Of a stretch of 64,000 bases of DNA, positions 1 to 10,178 are shown piece after piece. Source of the stretch: Bradyrhizobium sp. WBAH42 (lineage in GTDB: Bacteria > Pseudomonadota > Alphaproteobacteria > Rhizobiales > Xanthobacteraceae); NCBI RefSeq assembly GCF_024585265.1, contig NZ_CP036533.1:992001-1056000 (forward strand), given 5' to 3'. The position numbers and the translations under genes were made by a program. The notes below the pieces were generated by a model that did no database searches, was not told the DNA's origin, and saw nothing but the letters and a program-made list of their open reading frames with translations. How positions within the stretch are numbered: position 1 is the first letter of the stretch; the number at the start of each line of letters is the position of its first letter.

Positions 1-724
1 GATCGTTGATCAGGCAGACCTCGCAGCGCGGCTTGCGGGCGAGGCAGGTATAGCGGCCGTGCAGGATCAGCCAATGATGCGCGTGCAGCATGAACTCGGC
101 CGGGATTACCTTTTCGAGACCGAGCTCGACCTCGAGCGGTGTCTTGCCCGGCGCAAGTCCGGTGCGGTTGCCGACGCGGAAGACGTGCGTGTCGACCGCC
201 ATGGTGTGCTCGCCGAAGGCCATGTTGAGCACGACGTTGGCGGTCTTGCGTCCTGCACCGGGCAATGACTCGATCTCGGCCCGCGTGCGCGGCACCTCGC
301 CACCGAAATCGCTGAGCACCTTCGCCGACAACGCGATGACGTTTTTCGCCTTGGTGCGGTAGAGGCCGATGGTCTTGATGTAGTCGCGCAAGCGCTCCTC
401 GCCGAGATCGAGCATCTTCTGCGGCGTATCGGCGACCTCGAACAACGCCCGCGTCGCCTTGTTGACGCCGGCATCGGTCGCCTGCGCCGACAGCACCACG
501 GCGACCAGGAGCGTGAACGGATTGACGTGCTCGAGCTCGCCCTTCGGCTCCGGATTGGCCTTGCGGAAACGGCTGAAGACCTCGCGGATCTCGGCGGGAG
601 TCCAGGGTCTGGTGGCTTTGAGCGATTTCTTCGCGGGCGCTTTCGGCTTGGTAGCGACCGGCTTTGCCTTTTTCTTCGGCACGGCCGCTTTGCGCGGGAC
701 CGGCTTGCGGGTGATTTTCGCCAT
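1..724 (-). CDS. nth: Endonuclease III (partial, C-terminus beyond window)
   Basis: Base-excision-repair DNA glycosylase/AP lyase acting on oxidised pyrimidines. The reading frame runs from an ATG at 724 to the window edge, giving about 241 residues. A Lys/Ala/Pro-rich N-terminal tail (about 40 residues) precedes the fold. The helix-hairpin-helix with LPGAGRKTANVV carries the catalytic Lys (about residue 160), and VDTHVFR carries the catalytic Asp (about 178). At the edge are the first three Cys of the C-terminal 4Fe-4S loop, spaced C-X6-C-X2-C; the fourth is outside the window. It is divergent from the next gene with only 22 bp between the start codons, so promoter elements must overlap coding sequence or lie very close. 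Confidence 0.95.
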   Translation of the reverse strand, partial: MAKITRKPVPRKAAVPKKKAKPVATKPKAPAKKSLKATRPWTPAEIREVFSRFRKANPEPKGELEHVNPFTLLVAVVLSAQATDAGVNKATRALFEVADTPQKMLDLGEERLRDYIKTIGLYRTKAKNVIALSAKVLSDFGGEVPRTRAEIESLPGAGRKTANVVLNMAFGEHTMAVDTHVFRVGNRTGLAPGKTPLEVELGLEKVIPAEFMLHAHHWLILHGRYTCLARKPRCEVCLIND

Positions 725-746
725 GATCGGGATATACTGATGGACG

Positions 747-1280
747 ATGAGCACAGGCAACGAAATTGCGTGGCCGCGATCTGAAAGCGAGGACGAGCCT
801 CAGATCTTCTCCGCGCTGCTGACGCCGCACCGCTCCCTGAACCGCACCGGCTTTCTCGCCGTAATGCTGTTCCTGAGCGCCGTCAGCTTCGTCACGGGCG
901 TCGCTTTCCTGATGATGGGCGCCTGGCCGGTGTTCGGCTTCTTCGGTCTCGACGTGCTCGTGATCTGGTGGGCCTTCAAGGTCAATTTTCGCGCGGCACG
1001 GGCCAGCGAGGAGATCGTGGTGACGCCGACGGAATTGCGGGTGCGACGCGTCAGCCATCGCGGCCAGGTTGCCGAATGGACCTTCAATCCGCTCTGGGTC
1101 AGGCTCGACCAGGAGGTCGACGAGGAATACGGCATCGAGCACCTCTATCTGATCTCCCGCGGCCGCCGGCTGCTCATCGCAGGCTTTCTCGGGCCGGAAG
1201 AAAAATCGAGCTTTTACAATGCCTTGGTTGGAGCCCTGAACGCCGCGCGGCGTGGCCCGACCTATAATCCGGTGACCTGA
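747..1280 (+). CDS. DUF2244 family integral membrane protein
   Basis: 177 residues. Two adjacent hydrophobic segments (about 36-57 and 60-78) form a hairpin, followed by a soluble C-terminal domain rich in beta-type sequence (EWTFNPLWVRLDQE, LYLISRGRRLLIAGFL). This layout matches the DUF2244 family, which is widespread in alphaproteobacteria and has no known function. It sits head-to-head with nth and upstream of an alkylation-repair gene, but nothing in the sequence ties it to repair. The family call is by recognition. Confidence 0.85.
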   Translation: MSTGNEIAWPRSESEDEPQIFSALLTPHRSLNRTGFLAVMLFLSAVSFVTGVAFLMMGAWPVFGFFGLDVLVIWWAFKVNFRAARASEEIVVTPTELRVRRVSHRGQVAEWTFNPLWVRLDQEVDEEYGIEHLYLISRGRRLLIAGFLGPEEKSSFYNALVGALNAARRGPTYNPVT

Positions 1281-1334
1281 GCACAGTCGGAAATCGGGTG
1301 GTTTCGCGCCGCCCCCTTCCCTACATTTCCAGTC

Positions 1335-2231
1335 ATGATGACCCTTGCGATACATGACCAGCGCCTGACCAAGCCGGGCACCCAGAACGCCGCGTTGCGC
1401 GACTATGATTCGGTGCGGCGGGCGATCGCCTTCATCTCGGCGAACTGGCGCGCGCAGCCGACCATCGAGGCGATGGCGGATGCCGCCGGCGTGACCCCGG
1501 ATGAGCTGCACCATCTGTTCCGCCGCTGGGCTTCGATCACGCCGAAGGCTTTCATGCAGGCGCTCACCCTCGACCACGCCAAGAACCTGCTGCGGGATTC
1601 CGCCAGCATCCTCGACGCGGCGCTCGACTCCGGCCTGTCGGGGCCGGGCCGGCTTCACGATCTCTTCGTGACGCATGAGGCGATGTCGCCGGGCGAGTGG
1701 AAGAACGGCGGCGCCGGCCTCACCCTGCGCTACGGCTTCCATCCCTCGCCGTTCGGTACCGCGATCGTGATCGCCACCGACCGCGGCTTGTCGGGCCTCG
1801 CTTTCGCCGATCACGGCGAGGAGAAGATCGCGCTCGCCGACATGACGCGGCGCTGGCCGAACGCCACCTATGTGGAAGATCACGACGGCACCGCGCCGCT
1901 CGCAGCGCGCATCTTCGATCCAAAATTGTGGCGGCCGGATCAGCCGCTGCGCGTGGTGCTGATCGGCACCGATTTCGAAGTCCGGGTGTGGGAGACGCTC
2001 TTGAGAATTCCGATGGGGCGCGCGGTGTCCTATTCCGACATCGCCTGCAACATCAGCAATCCGAAGGCCTCGCGCGCCGTCGGCGCGGCCGTCGGCAAGA
2101 ACCCGGTCTCCTTCGTCGTGCCCTGCCACCGCGCGCTCGGCAAGAGCGGCACGTTGACCGGCTATCATTGGGGCATCACCCGCAAGCAGGCCATGCTGGG
2201 CTGGGAAGCCGGGCAGCTGGGGCTGCAGTAG
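1335..2231 (+). CDS. Ada-like AraC-HTH / O6-methylguanine-DNA methyltransferase
   Basis: 298 residues. An AraC-type helix-turn-helix region lies at about 25-110 (IEAMADAAGVTPDELHHLFRRW), followed by the methylated-DNA-protein cysteine S-methyltransferase domain at about 130-290. The acceptor Cys264 sits in the signature VVPCHRALG. It transfers the O6-alkyl group of guanine to itself in a suicide reaction. Compared with classical Ada it lacks the N-terminal Zn-binding phosphotriester-repair domain, so it cannot be activated through that Cys. The HTH suggests it also binds DNA or regulates, which is inference. Two ATGs (1335, 1338) are adjacent, so the start is uncertain by one codon. Confidence 0.9.
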   Translation: MMTLAIHDQRLTKPGTQNAALRDYDSVRRAIAFISANWRAQPTIEAMADAAGVTPDELHHLFRRWASITPKAFMQALTLDHAKNLLRDSASILDAALDSGLSGPGRLHDLFVTHEAMSPGEWKNGGAGLTLRYGFHPSPFGTAIVIATDRGLSGLAFADHGEEKIALADMTRRWPNATYVEDHDGTAPLAARIFDPKLWRPDQPLRVVLIGTDFEVRVWETLLRIPMGRAVSYSDIACNISNPKASRAVGAAVGKNPVSFVVPCHRALGKSGTLTGYHWGITRKQAMLGWEAGQLGLQ

Positions 2232-2249
2232 GCGTAACAAGCACACTGC

Positions 2250-2341
2250 CGTAGGGTGGGCAAAGGCGCAAAGCGCCGTGCCCACCATCTCTCTTAAACC
2301 GCTGACGCTGCGTGGGCACGCTGCGCTTTGCCCACCCTACG
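2250..2341. repeat. Palindromic intergenic repeat, family A copy 1
   Basis: Terminal inverted arms CGTAGGGTGGGCAAAG and CTTTGCCCACCCTACG enclose inner inverted segments (GCGCCGTGCCCACC and a matching GTGGGCACG). The same element occurs at 16788-16881 and 57887-57968. It lies between the convergent methyltransferase and gpmA genes and may act as a bidirectional terminator or mobile REP-like element. Confidence 0.9.
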
Positions 2342-2362
2342 GCACCGCGTGTGTGGCGAAAC

Positions 2363-2989
2363 TCAGCCCGCCAGATCCAGCTTCGAGGCCACGGTCGAGT
2401 CGGCGTTGAGGCGGTAGATGATCGGCACGCCGGTCGCGAGCTCGCGCTTCAAAATGCCTTCGGGCGAGAGCTTTTCCAGCACCATGATCAGCGCGCGCAG
2501 CGAGTTGCCGTGGGCGGCAACCAGCGTGCGCTTGCCGTTGAGCACGCCGGGCAGGATCTCCTGCACGTAGTACGGCAGTGCGCGCGCCAGCGTGTCCTTC
2601 AGGCTTTCGCCGCCGGGCGGCGGCACATCGTAGGAGCGGCGCCAGACATGGACTTGCTCCTCGCCCCATTTCTTGCGGGCGTCGTCCTTGTTGAGACCGG
2701 AGAGATCGCCGTAGTCGCGCTCGTTCAGCGCGAGGTCCTTCGAGGTCGGCAGCCCCTCCTGGCCGAGCTCGGCAAGAATGAGATCGAGCGTGTGCTGCGC
2801 GCGCGTCAGCACCGAGGTGAAAGCGACGTCGAACACCAGGCCCTGTGCCTTCAGCTTGCGGCCGGCTTCCTTGGCTTCCTTCACGCCGAGTTCGGTGAGG
2901 TCAGGGTCCTTCCATCCCGTGAACAGGTTCTTCAGATTCCATTCGCTCTGGCCATGGCGCACGAGCACGAGAAGACGTTCGCTCATCAC
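2363..2989 (-). CDS. gpmA: 2,3-bisphosphoglycerate-dependent phosphoglycerate mutase
   Basis: Glycolytic and gluconeogenic enzyme interconverting 3- and 2-phosphoglycerate, cytoplasmic. 208 residues, the short form usual in alphaproteobacteria. The phosphohistidine motif RHGQSEWN has His12 as the phospho-acceptor. Glu90 (NERDYG) and His160 (AAHGNSLRA) complete the active site. Two consecutive Met codons leave the start uncertain by one residue. It lies 20 nt downstream of dapB on the same strand and is probably cotranscribed with it. Confidence 0.96.
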   Translation of the reverse strand: MMSERLLVLVRHGQSEWNLKNLFTGWKDPDLTELGVKEAKEAGRKLKAQGLVFDVAFTSVLTRAQHTLDLILAELGQEGLPTSKDLALNERDYGDLSGLNKDDARKKWGEEQVHVWRRSYDVPPPGGESLKDTLARALPYYVQEILPGVLNGKRTLVAAHGNSLRALIMVLEKLSPEGILKRELATGVPIIYRLNADSTVASKLDLAG

Positions 2990-3009
2990 TGCTTTCCGTG
3001 TTTTTCAGT

Positions 3010-3825
3010 TTAGATGTCGGACAGGCCGAGCACGTCGGCCATGGAGTAGTGCCCCGGCTTCTTGCCATGCGCCCATAGTGCCGCCTTGAGCGCGCCATGT
3101 GCGAACAGCATGCGGTCCTCGGCCTGATGCGACAGCGTCAGGCGCTCGAACGCGCCGAGGAAGGTCACGCTGTGATCGCCGGCGACGGTGCCGCCGCGCA
3201 AGGAGGCGAAACCGATATGGCCGGGCTTGCGCGCGCCGGTGATGCCGTCACGCCCACGCTCGGAATGGTCATCGAGGCTGACGCCGCGGCCACTGGCTGC
3301 GGCCTGGCCCAGCATCAGCGCGGTGCCCGAGGGCGCATCGACCTTCATGCGGTGATGGGTCTCGACGATCTCGATGTCAAAGCTCTGGTCGAGCGCCTTG
3401 GCGACGCGCTTGACCACGGCGGCAAGCAGGTTGACGCCGAGGCTCATATTGCCCGACTGCACCACGACGGCGCGGTTGGTGACGCTCTTGATCACCGCAT
3501 TGTCGGAGCCGGACAGCCCGGTGGTGCCGATGACGTGCACGAGGCCGCGTTCGGCGGCGATCGCGACATTGGCGATGGTCGCCGCCGGCACGGTGAAATC
3601 GAGGATGCCGTCGGCGTCCTTGGACATCGCCCAGAGATCGGCGGAAAGCTTGATGCCATTGGCCGGCAGGCCTGCGAGCACGCCGGCATCCTTGCCGAGC
3701 AGGTCGGAGCCCGGCGCCTCCAGCGCGCCGGCCAGCACCGCACCCTTGCTCTCGGCAATTGCCCGCACCAGCGCCCGGCCCATCCGGCCGCCGGCTCCCG
3801 CAACAATCAACCGCATGTCGGACAT
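3010..3825 (-). CDS. dapB: 4-hydroxy-tetrahydrodipicolinate reductase
   Basis: NAD(P)H-dependent step of the diaminopimelate/lysine pathway, supplying peptidoglycan and lysine. 271 residues. The Rossmann loop GAGGRMG is at 10-16. The catalytic segment [16 protein letters not shown] has His157/His158, Lys161 and the substrate-binding loop after it. Length and motif order match the family. The MRL at residue 4 could also be the start. gpmA follows 20 nt downstream. Confidence 0.97.
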   Translation of the reverse strand: MSDMRLIVAGAGGRMGRALVRAIAESKGAVLAGALEAPGSDLLGKDAGVLAGLPANGIKLSADLWAMSKDADGILDFTVPAATIANVAIAAERGLVHVIGTTGLSGSDNAVIKSVTNRAVVVQSGNMSLGVNLLAAVVKRVAKALDQSFDIEIVETHHRMKVDAPSGTALMLGQAAASGRGVSLDDHSERGRDGITGARKPGHIGFASLRGGTVAGDHSVTFLGAFERLTLSHQAEDRMLFAHGALKAALWAHGKKPGHYSMADVLGLSDI

Positions 3826-3883
3826 GGTGTGATCCTCTTCGGAGCCGTTGTAGCGGGGGGAGGCAGTTCCGGCAACCGAGGGG

Positions 3884-4113
3884 GATCTGGGGCGGTGACG
3901 CGCTCTTACCCTCCCCTGGAGGGGGAGGGTCGATCTGGGGCGGTGACGCGCTCTTACCCTCCCCTGGAGGGGGAGGGTCGATCGCGCGCAGCGCGAGCGG
4001 GGTGGGGTGACGGTCCCTCCGCGACGAACAGTGCCCGCGTGGAGAGATCACCCCACCCCGCTGCGCATTCCGCTTCGCTCCATGCTCAGCGACCCTCCCC
4101 CTCCAGGGGAGGG
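3884..4113. repeat. Composite GC-rich repeat with 48-bp tandem duplication
   Basis: Two exact 48-bp direct copies (3884-3931 and 3932-3979) each contain TACCCTCCCCTGGAGGGGGA. A reverse-complement counterpart CCCTCCAGGGGAGGGTA at about 4097-4113 closes a large hairpin, with CCCCACCCCGCTGCGC / GCGCAGCGCGAGCGGGGTGGGG arms inside. It fills the 300-bp gap between dapB and the DUF1330 gene, and no gene is visible there. Confidence 0.85.
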
Positions 4114-4125
4114 TAAGAAAGAGCC

Positions 4126-4437
4126 TCAGCCGTCCTGCGGCTGCGGGCCGTCATAGCCCTCGATGACGATGAGGTCGGCGATCGAGTGCGGCTGGCGCAC
4201 CTTGATGTTGGCCTGGTATTCCGGCGAGTTGTAGCAGGCGAGCGCGGTCTCGTAGTCCGGGAATTCGATCACGACGTTGCGGTTGCGGCTCGCGCCTTCG
4301 ACGGCGGTGAACTTGCCGGCGCGGACGACGAAACGGCCGCCCCATTTCTTGAAGATCGGGCCGTTGGCGATCGCGTAGGGCTTGTAGCCCTCGTCATTGC
4401 TGACATCGACACGCCCGATCCAGTAACCCTTTGCCAT
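4126..4437 (-). CDS. DUF1330 family protein
   Basis: 103 residues of ferredoxin-like (dimeric alpha-beta barrel) type: an N-terminal MAKGYWIGRVDV strand, then GGRFVVRAGKFTAVEG and FPDYETALACYNSPEYQ, the conserved pattern of DUF1330. Function is unknown; related folds include small monooxygenases and EthD-like proteins. The gene lies 25 nt downstream of pyrF on the same strand and could be cotranscribed with it. Confidence 0.88.
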   Translation of the reverse strand: MAKGYWIGRVDVSNDEGYKPYAIANGPIFKKWGGRFVVRAGKFTAVEGASRNRNVVIEFPDYETALACYNSPEYQANIKVRQPHSIADLIVIEGYDGPQPQDG

Positions 4438-4462
4438 TGTTCTTCTCCCTGTTGTTGGTGGG

Positions 4463-5173
4463 TTAACCGAGCGCCTGCGCGATCTCGGCGTGGATGGCTT
4501 CGGCTGTTGCCCTGGGATCGACAGCCTCGATCACGGGTCGCGCAACGACGAGGTAGTCGGCACCCGCAGCGATCGCGCGCCCGGGGGTCATGATGCGCTT
4601 TTGATCGCCAGCGGCCGTGCCGGCGGGCCGGATGCCTGGGGTGACGAGACTCGTCTGGTGCCCCACGACCTTGCGCAGATTGCCGACCTCCTCCGGCGCG
4701 CAGACAATGCCGGCAACGCCAAGCGCCTGCGCTTGCGCCGCCCGCGCTTCAACCAGTTCGGAAACGTGGAGTCGATAGCCCGCCGCATGCAGGTCGTCGT
4801 CGTTGTAGGAGGTCAGCACAGTGACGGCGAGAATTTTCAACCCGGAGCCCGCGCAACCTTCGACCGCCGCCTTCATCGTCTGCGGATAGGCATGGACGGT
4901 CAGAAAGGTAGCGCCGAGCCTGGTGATGCTCTGAACACCCTGCATCACCGTATTGCCGATGTCGTGCAGCTTGAGATCGAGAAAGACCTTCTTGCCGCTG
5001 TCGGCAAGCTTGGCGACGAGGGGCAGCCCGCCGGCGTAAGCGAGGCGATAACCGATCTTGTAGAAGGTGACGCTGTCGCCGAGCCTTGCGACCATCGCCT
5101 CCGCGGCATCCACGCTGGGCAGATCGAGGCCTACGATCAGGCGGTCCTTTGGGGCGATTTCGGCTGGTGTCAT
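4463..5173 (-). CDS. pyrF: Orotidine 5'-phosphate decarboxylase
   Basis: Last step of UMP synthesis. 236 residues forming a TIM barrel. The catalytic tetrad region [12 protein letters not shown] includes Asp66, Lys68 and Asp71; VTPGIRP is the phosphate-binding loop and GLDLPS the N-terminal substrate Asp segment. Length is typical of the bacterial group I enzyme. It is 6 nt from the FMN-reductase gene upstream, indicating cotranscription. Confidence 0.97.
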   Translation of the reverse strand: MTPAEIAPKDRLIVGLDLPSVDAAEAMVARLGDSVTFYKIGYRLAYAGGLPLVAKLADSGKKVFLDLKLHDIGNTVMQGVQSITRLGATFLTVHAYPQTMKAAVEGCAGSGLKILAVTVLTSYNDDDLHAAGYRLHVSELVEARAAQAQALGVAGIVCAPEEVGNLRKVVGHQTSLVTPGIRPAGTAAGDQKRIMTPGRAIAAGADYLVVARPVIEAVDPRATAEAIHAEIAQALG

Positions 5174-5179
5174 GTCACC

Positions 5180-5758
5180 TCACATCATGCGTTGGGAAAC
5201 GTCGATCAACTGCGCGACCAGCTCCTTCAAGGCGGCGATATCGCCCTCGTTCTTCAGCCTGTCCATATCGTCATAGGCCTGGTCGGCAAAGGCGAGCGTG
5301 AGCTGGCTCGCAATCACATTGGCGTGGCAGGAGGAGAGGATCAGCCGCAGCGCCTGCAGCGCGCGGGCGGCACCTAACCGGCTCTGGGACGCGCCGGCAA
5401 GCGCGAAGACGCGGTTGCGGAACACCTCGCCGCGCGCCTCGTGCAGCTCGTGCACGCGGCTGACCCAGTCGATCGCGTTCTTCAGCAGCGGCGGCACCGA
5501 GGCGTTGTATTCGGGCGAGACGATGAGGACGCCGTGATGCGCGCCGATCATGCGCTTCAGATTGATCGCGTGCTTGGGCACGCCGGATTTGGCCTGGAGA
5601 TCGCCGTCGTAGATCGGCAGCGGAAAATCGGCGAGCGAGATGCGGGTGACGTCGACGCCGGCCTGCGCGAATTCGTAGGCCGCCACCGCCGCCAGCTTCG
5701 CATTGTGCGAGCCGGTGCGCAGCGAGCCGGGAATGATCAGGATCTTGGGAGCTGGCAT
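5180..5758 (-). CDS. NAD(P)H-dependent FMN reductase-like flavoprotein
   Basis: 192 residues from the ATG at 5758 (MPAPKILIIPGSLRTGS). The frame stays open 13 codons further upstream, but those residues are not family-like. The flavodoxin-like phosphate loop GSLRTGSHN is followed by SPEYNASVPPLLKNAIDWVSR, the hallmark of the NADPH-dependent FMN reductase family (ArsH/ChrR/YieF relatives). The likely role is reduction of quinones, FMN or other electrophiles in the cytoplasm; the substrate cannot be told from sequence. pyrF follows 6 nt downstream. Confidence 0.9.
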   Translation of the reverse strand: MPAPKILIIPGSLRTGSHNAKLAAVAAYEFAQAGVDVTRISLADFPLPIYDGDLQAKSGVPKHAINLKRMIGAHHGVLIVSPEYNASVPPLLKNAIDWVSRVHELHEARGEVFRNRVFALAGASQSRLGAARALQALRLILSSCHANVIASQLTLAFADQAYDDMDRLKNEGDIAALKELVAQLIDVSQRMM

Positions 5759-5814
5759 CCAATCCCACGCGTTCGGCGAAACGAGCCCGCCGCGCAAAGG
5801 AGGAGCCGGCGGAA

Positions 5815-6414
5815 TTAATGCTTGCGATACACCCAGACGCGGGCCGGCGGAAGGTTCATCCAGATCCGTTCCGAGGCCTCTGTGGACACGCCGGGCAGCG
5901 ATTTCGGGATCGGCGGCACCACCGCATAGGTGAACTGGATGAAGGGCGCACCAGGTGCGAGAGCGGTGAAGGCATCGCGGACGAGCCGCAGCCGCGTCAG
6001 CATCGGTTTTGTGACGAGCGGCAGGCCGGACACGACCGCACTGGCCGGCGCGCTCAAGACATTCCAGAGCGTATCGCGCAGGCGATAGGCATCGCCCTGC
6101 ACCACCTTGGCTTGCGGGTAGCGGTCACGCAGCAGCGCGCAGAAGCCGGGATTGTATTCGACGAGAACGAGACGCTTCTGGTCGACGCCCCGCTCGATCA
6201 GCGCGGAGGTGATGGCGCCGGTGCCGGGTCCGAGCTCGACCACCGGTGCGTCGGAATCGGGATCGACGTAATGAGCCATGGTCCGCGCCAGCAGCTTGCC
6301 GGACGGCATCACCGCGCCCATGTGCAGGGGCTTTTCGATCCACGACCTGAGAAAGCGCACCTCGTCGTCAAGACGAGGCTTCTTCAACGCACGCGCGGAC
6401 GATGGCAATGGCAT
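5815..6414 (-). CDS. SAM-dependent methyltransferase, PmtA-like (phospholipid N-methyltransferase family)
   Basis: 199 residues. SAM motif I VVELGPGTG is at 58-66, preceded by RFLRSWIEKPLHMGAVMPSG and ending with NLPPARVWVYRK. This matches the Sinorhizobium-type phospholipid N-methyltransferase family, which makes phosphatidylcholine from phosphatidylethanolamine, rather than the Rhodobacter type. Some relatives are instead rRNA adenine dimethylase-like, and bradyrhizobia carry several pmt paralogues, so the substrate is uncertain. It lies 88 nt downstream of dnaJ. Confidence 0.75.
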   Translation of the reverse strand: MPLPSSARALKKPRLDDEVRFLRSWIEKPLHMGAVMPSGKLLARTMAHYVDPDSDAPVVELGPGTGAITSALIERGVDQKRLVLVEYNPGFCALLRDRYPQAKVVQGDAYRLRDTLWNVLSAPASAVVSGLPLVTKPMLTRLRLVRDAFTALAPGAPFIQFTYAVVPPIPKSLPGVSTEASERIWMNLPPARVWVYRKH

Positions 6415-6502
6415 GTCGGGACCGGACGGAACCGCGGGACCGCGGCGTGTCAGAAAATGGTCATAAAGACGTATAGGCCGGAGGCGATACGGTCAAGACG
6501 AG

Positions 6503-7639
6503 TCAATTCGCCCGATTGCCGAAGAAATCCTTGACCTTGGCGAAGAAACCCTCGGCTTCCGGCTGGGTGTTGCCGGAGGAGAGCTTTTCGAACTCGGCCA
6601 GCAATTCCTGCTGCTTCTTGGTCAGGTTCTGCGGGGTCTCGACCATGACCTGAACGTACATGTCGCCCATCTGGCGCGACCGCAGCACCGGCATGCCCTT
6701 TGATGCAATGCGGAATCGGCGTCCCGACTGGGTGCCGGCGGGCACCTTCACCTTGGTCTTGCCCTTCTCGATGGTCGGCACCTCGAATTCGCCGCCGAGC
6801 GCGGCGGTCACCATCGAGATCGGCACGCGACAATGCAGGTCGGCGCCGTCGCGCTGGAAGAACTGGTGCTGGGCCAGCGACAGGAAGATGTAGAGATCGC
6901 CGGGCGGCCCGCCGCGGACGCCGGCCTCGCCCTCGCCGGCGAGCCTGATCCGTGTGCCGTCCTCGACGCCTTGCGGAATGTTGACCGAGAGCGTCCGCTC
7001 GCGGGTCACCCGCCCTTGTCCCGAGCAGGACGGGCAGGCGTCCTCGATCATCTGGCCGCGGCCCTGACAGCCCGGGCAGGTCCGCTCCAGGGTGAAGAAG
7101 CCCTGCGACTGCCGCACGCGGCCGGCGCCGCCGCAGGTCGAGCAGGTCTTCGGCTTGGTGCCGGCCTTGGCGCCGATGCCCGAGCAGGCCTCGCAGGTGA
7201 CCGAGACCGGAATCTCGATCTGCGCGGTCTTGCCGCCAAAAGCTTCCTCGAGGGTGATTTCCATGTTGTAGCGCAGATCCGCGCCGCGCTCGCGGCCGCC
7301 GCGGCCGCGCTGTCCGGCCATGCCGAACAGATCCTCGAAGATGTCAGAGAAAGAGGAGGCGAAGCCCGCACCGAAACCGGCGCCGCCGCCGAAGCCGCCG
7401 CCCTGCTCGAACGCGGCGTGGCCGTAGCGATCATAGGCGGCGCGCTTGTCCTTGTCCTTCAGGACCTCGTAAGCCTCGTTGATTTCCTTGAACTTGACTT
7501 CGCTGGTCTCATCCCCCGGATTGCGGTCGGGATGGAATTTCATTGCGAGCTTGCGGAACGACGATTTCAGCTTGCCTTCGTCGGCGTCGCGTTCGACTTC
7601 GAGGGTCTCGTAATAGCAGCGCTTGGTGGACGTGGACAT
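6503..7639 (-). CDS. dnaJ: Chaperone DnaJ (Hsp40)
   Basis: Co-chaperone that delivers substrates to DnaK and stimulates its ATPase. 378 residues: J domain (1-70) with HPD at 36-38; Gly/Phe-rich linker at about 75-115; four CxxCxGxG zinc modules ([32 protein letters not shown]); and the C-terminal substrate-binding barrels. It is complete and of usual length. It follows dnaK with a 242-bp gap, so it is expressed by read-through from the dnaK heat-shock promoter, from its own promoter, or both. Confidence 0.98.
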   Translation of the reverse strand: MSTSTKRCYYETLEVERDADEGKLKSSFRKLAMKFHPDRNPGDETSEVKFKEINEAYEVLKDKDKRAAYDRYGHAAFEQGGGFGGGAGFGAGFASSFSDIFEDLFGMAGQRGRGGRERGADLRYNMEITLEEAFGGKTAQIEIPVSVTCEACSGIGAKAGTKPKTCSTCGGAGRVRQSQGFFTLERTCPGCQGRGQMIEDACPSCSGQGRVTRERTLSVNIPQGVEDGTRIRLAGEGEAGVRGGPPGDLYIFLSLAQHQFFQRDGADLHCRVPISMVTAALGGEFEVPTIEKGKTKVKVPAGTQSGRRFRIASKGMPVLRSRQMGDMYVQVMVETPQNLTKKQQELLAEFEKLSSGNTQPEAEGFFAKVKDFFGNRAN

Positions 7640-7807
7640 GTGGGACTCGGTCTATCCAATCGCGATTCAAGTTGGAGCAAAACGACGTCGCCAAGCGACG
7701 ATATAGGCAGCCTTCCGCCTTGCGGCAGAGGGCACCGTGCCTGCGTTCAGCATAACGGTCGGGAATTGATTGATCGTAACGGGCGCCTCGCCCCGTCCCG
7801 ACACGAC

Positions 7808-7832
7808 GGCCTCCCCCGCGAGGGAGGAGGCC
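7808..7832 (-). terminator. Possible hairpin after dnaK
   Basis: GGCCTCCCCC-gcga-GGGaGGAGGCC forms a strong stem of about 10 bp with one bulge, about 50 nt beyond the dnaK stop. No U-tract follows on the dnaK strand, so it may stabilise the dnaK mRNA 3' end or attenuate read-through into dnaJ rather than terminate. Confidence 0.35.
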
Positions 7833-7881
7833 GGTAGCGTGTGTGGGGTCCAAGCCGTCCGCATCGTCACCCTCTCGGGGC

Positions 7882-9783
<1,902 letters not shown>

Positions 9784-9888
9784 GGTCCTGATATCCTTCT
9801 TTTTGCGGCAGGTTGGCTGGGCCCAAGAGGCACCCGAACCGAAACCCCCTAAGATCAAACATCCGCGATATTGCGATGATTGAGGCTC

Positions 9889-9916
9889 ATATAGGAGGGG
9901 GGGAGGGGCCCGCAAG
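9889..9916 (-). promoter_or_regulatory. RpoH (sigma-32) heat-shock promoter of dnaK
   Basis: On the minus strand a CTTG -35 core (9913-9916) and CCTATAT -10 (9889-9895) are separated by exactly 17 nt. This matches the alphaproteobacterial RpoH pattern CTTG-N17/18-CYTATNT. It predicts a transcription start near 9882 and a leader of about 100 nt before the dnaK ATG. Confidence 0.8.
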
Positions 9917-10178
9917 GACCGAAGCTACGTTTCTGCCGCTAAAACATTGGGTTTTGGAAGGTGATATCCGGGCTCAACCGCCCTTGCGGGTGAGGAAATA
10001 TTAATAGGTTCGGGCCTCGGCAAGCCCCTGCACCCGCGGGCCCGGGTCGCCCTGTTACCGCAAGCCCAAACCCGGTAAAAGGCGGACCGGCCGGGCAGCC
10101 GCGAGCGCTGCTTCGCGCGACAAAGCGGCCCGGTGGCCAACCATCGAACGGCCTCAATGTGAACCAATCAGAGTGCCC
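9917..10178. other. Remainder of the divergent dnaK / secreted-protein intergenic region
   Basis: Together with the dnaK leader this is a 395-bp gene-free stretch. It has an AT-rich run GAAATATTAATAG near 9996-10008 and GC-rich imperfect inverted segments near 10021-10130. I see no ORF, RNA gene or recognised operator here. Confidence 0.5.

Noticed and set aside
7640..7881. Possible separate RpoH promoter for dnaJ: CCTATAT (complement of 7701-7707) with CTGC 17 nt upstream
   Set aside because: The -10 is good but the -35 (CTGC instead of CTTG) matches only two of four core bases, so it is too weak to list.
9784..9915. A 44-codon N-terminal extension of DnaK
   Set aside because: The extension is not Hsp70-like and its upstream part overlaps the RpoH promoter -10. 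Translation must start at the ATG at 9783.
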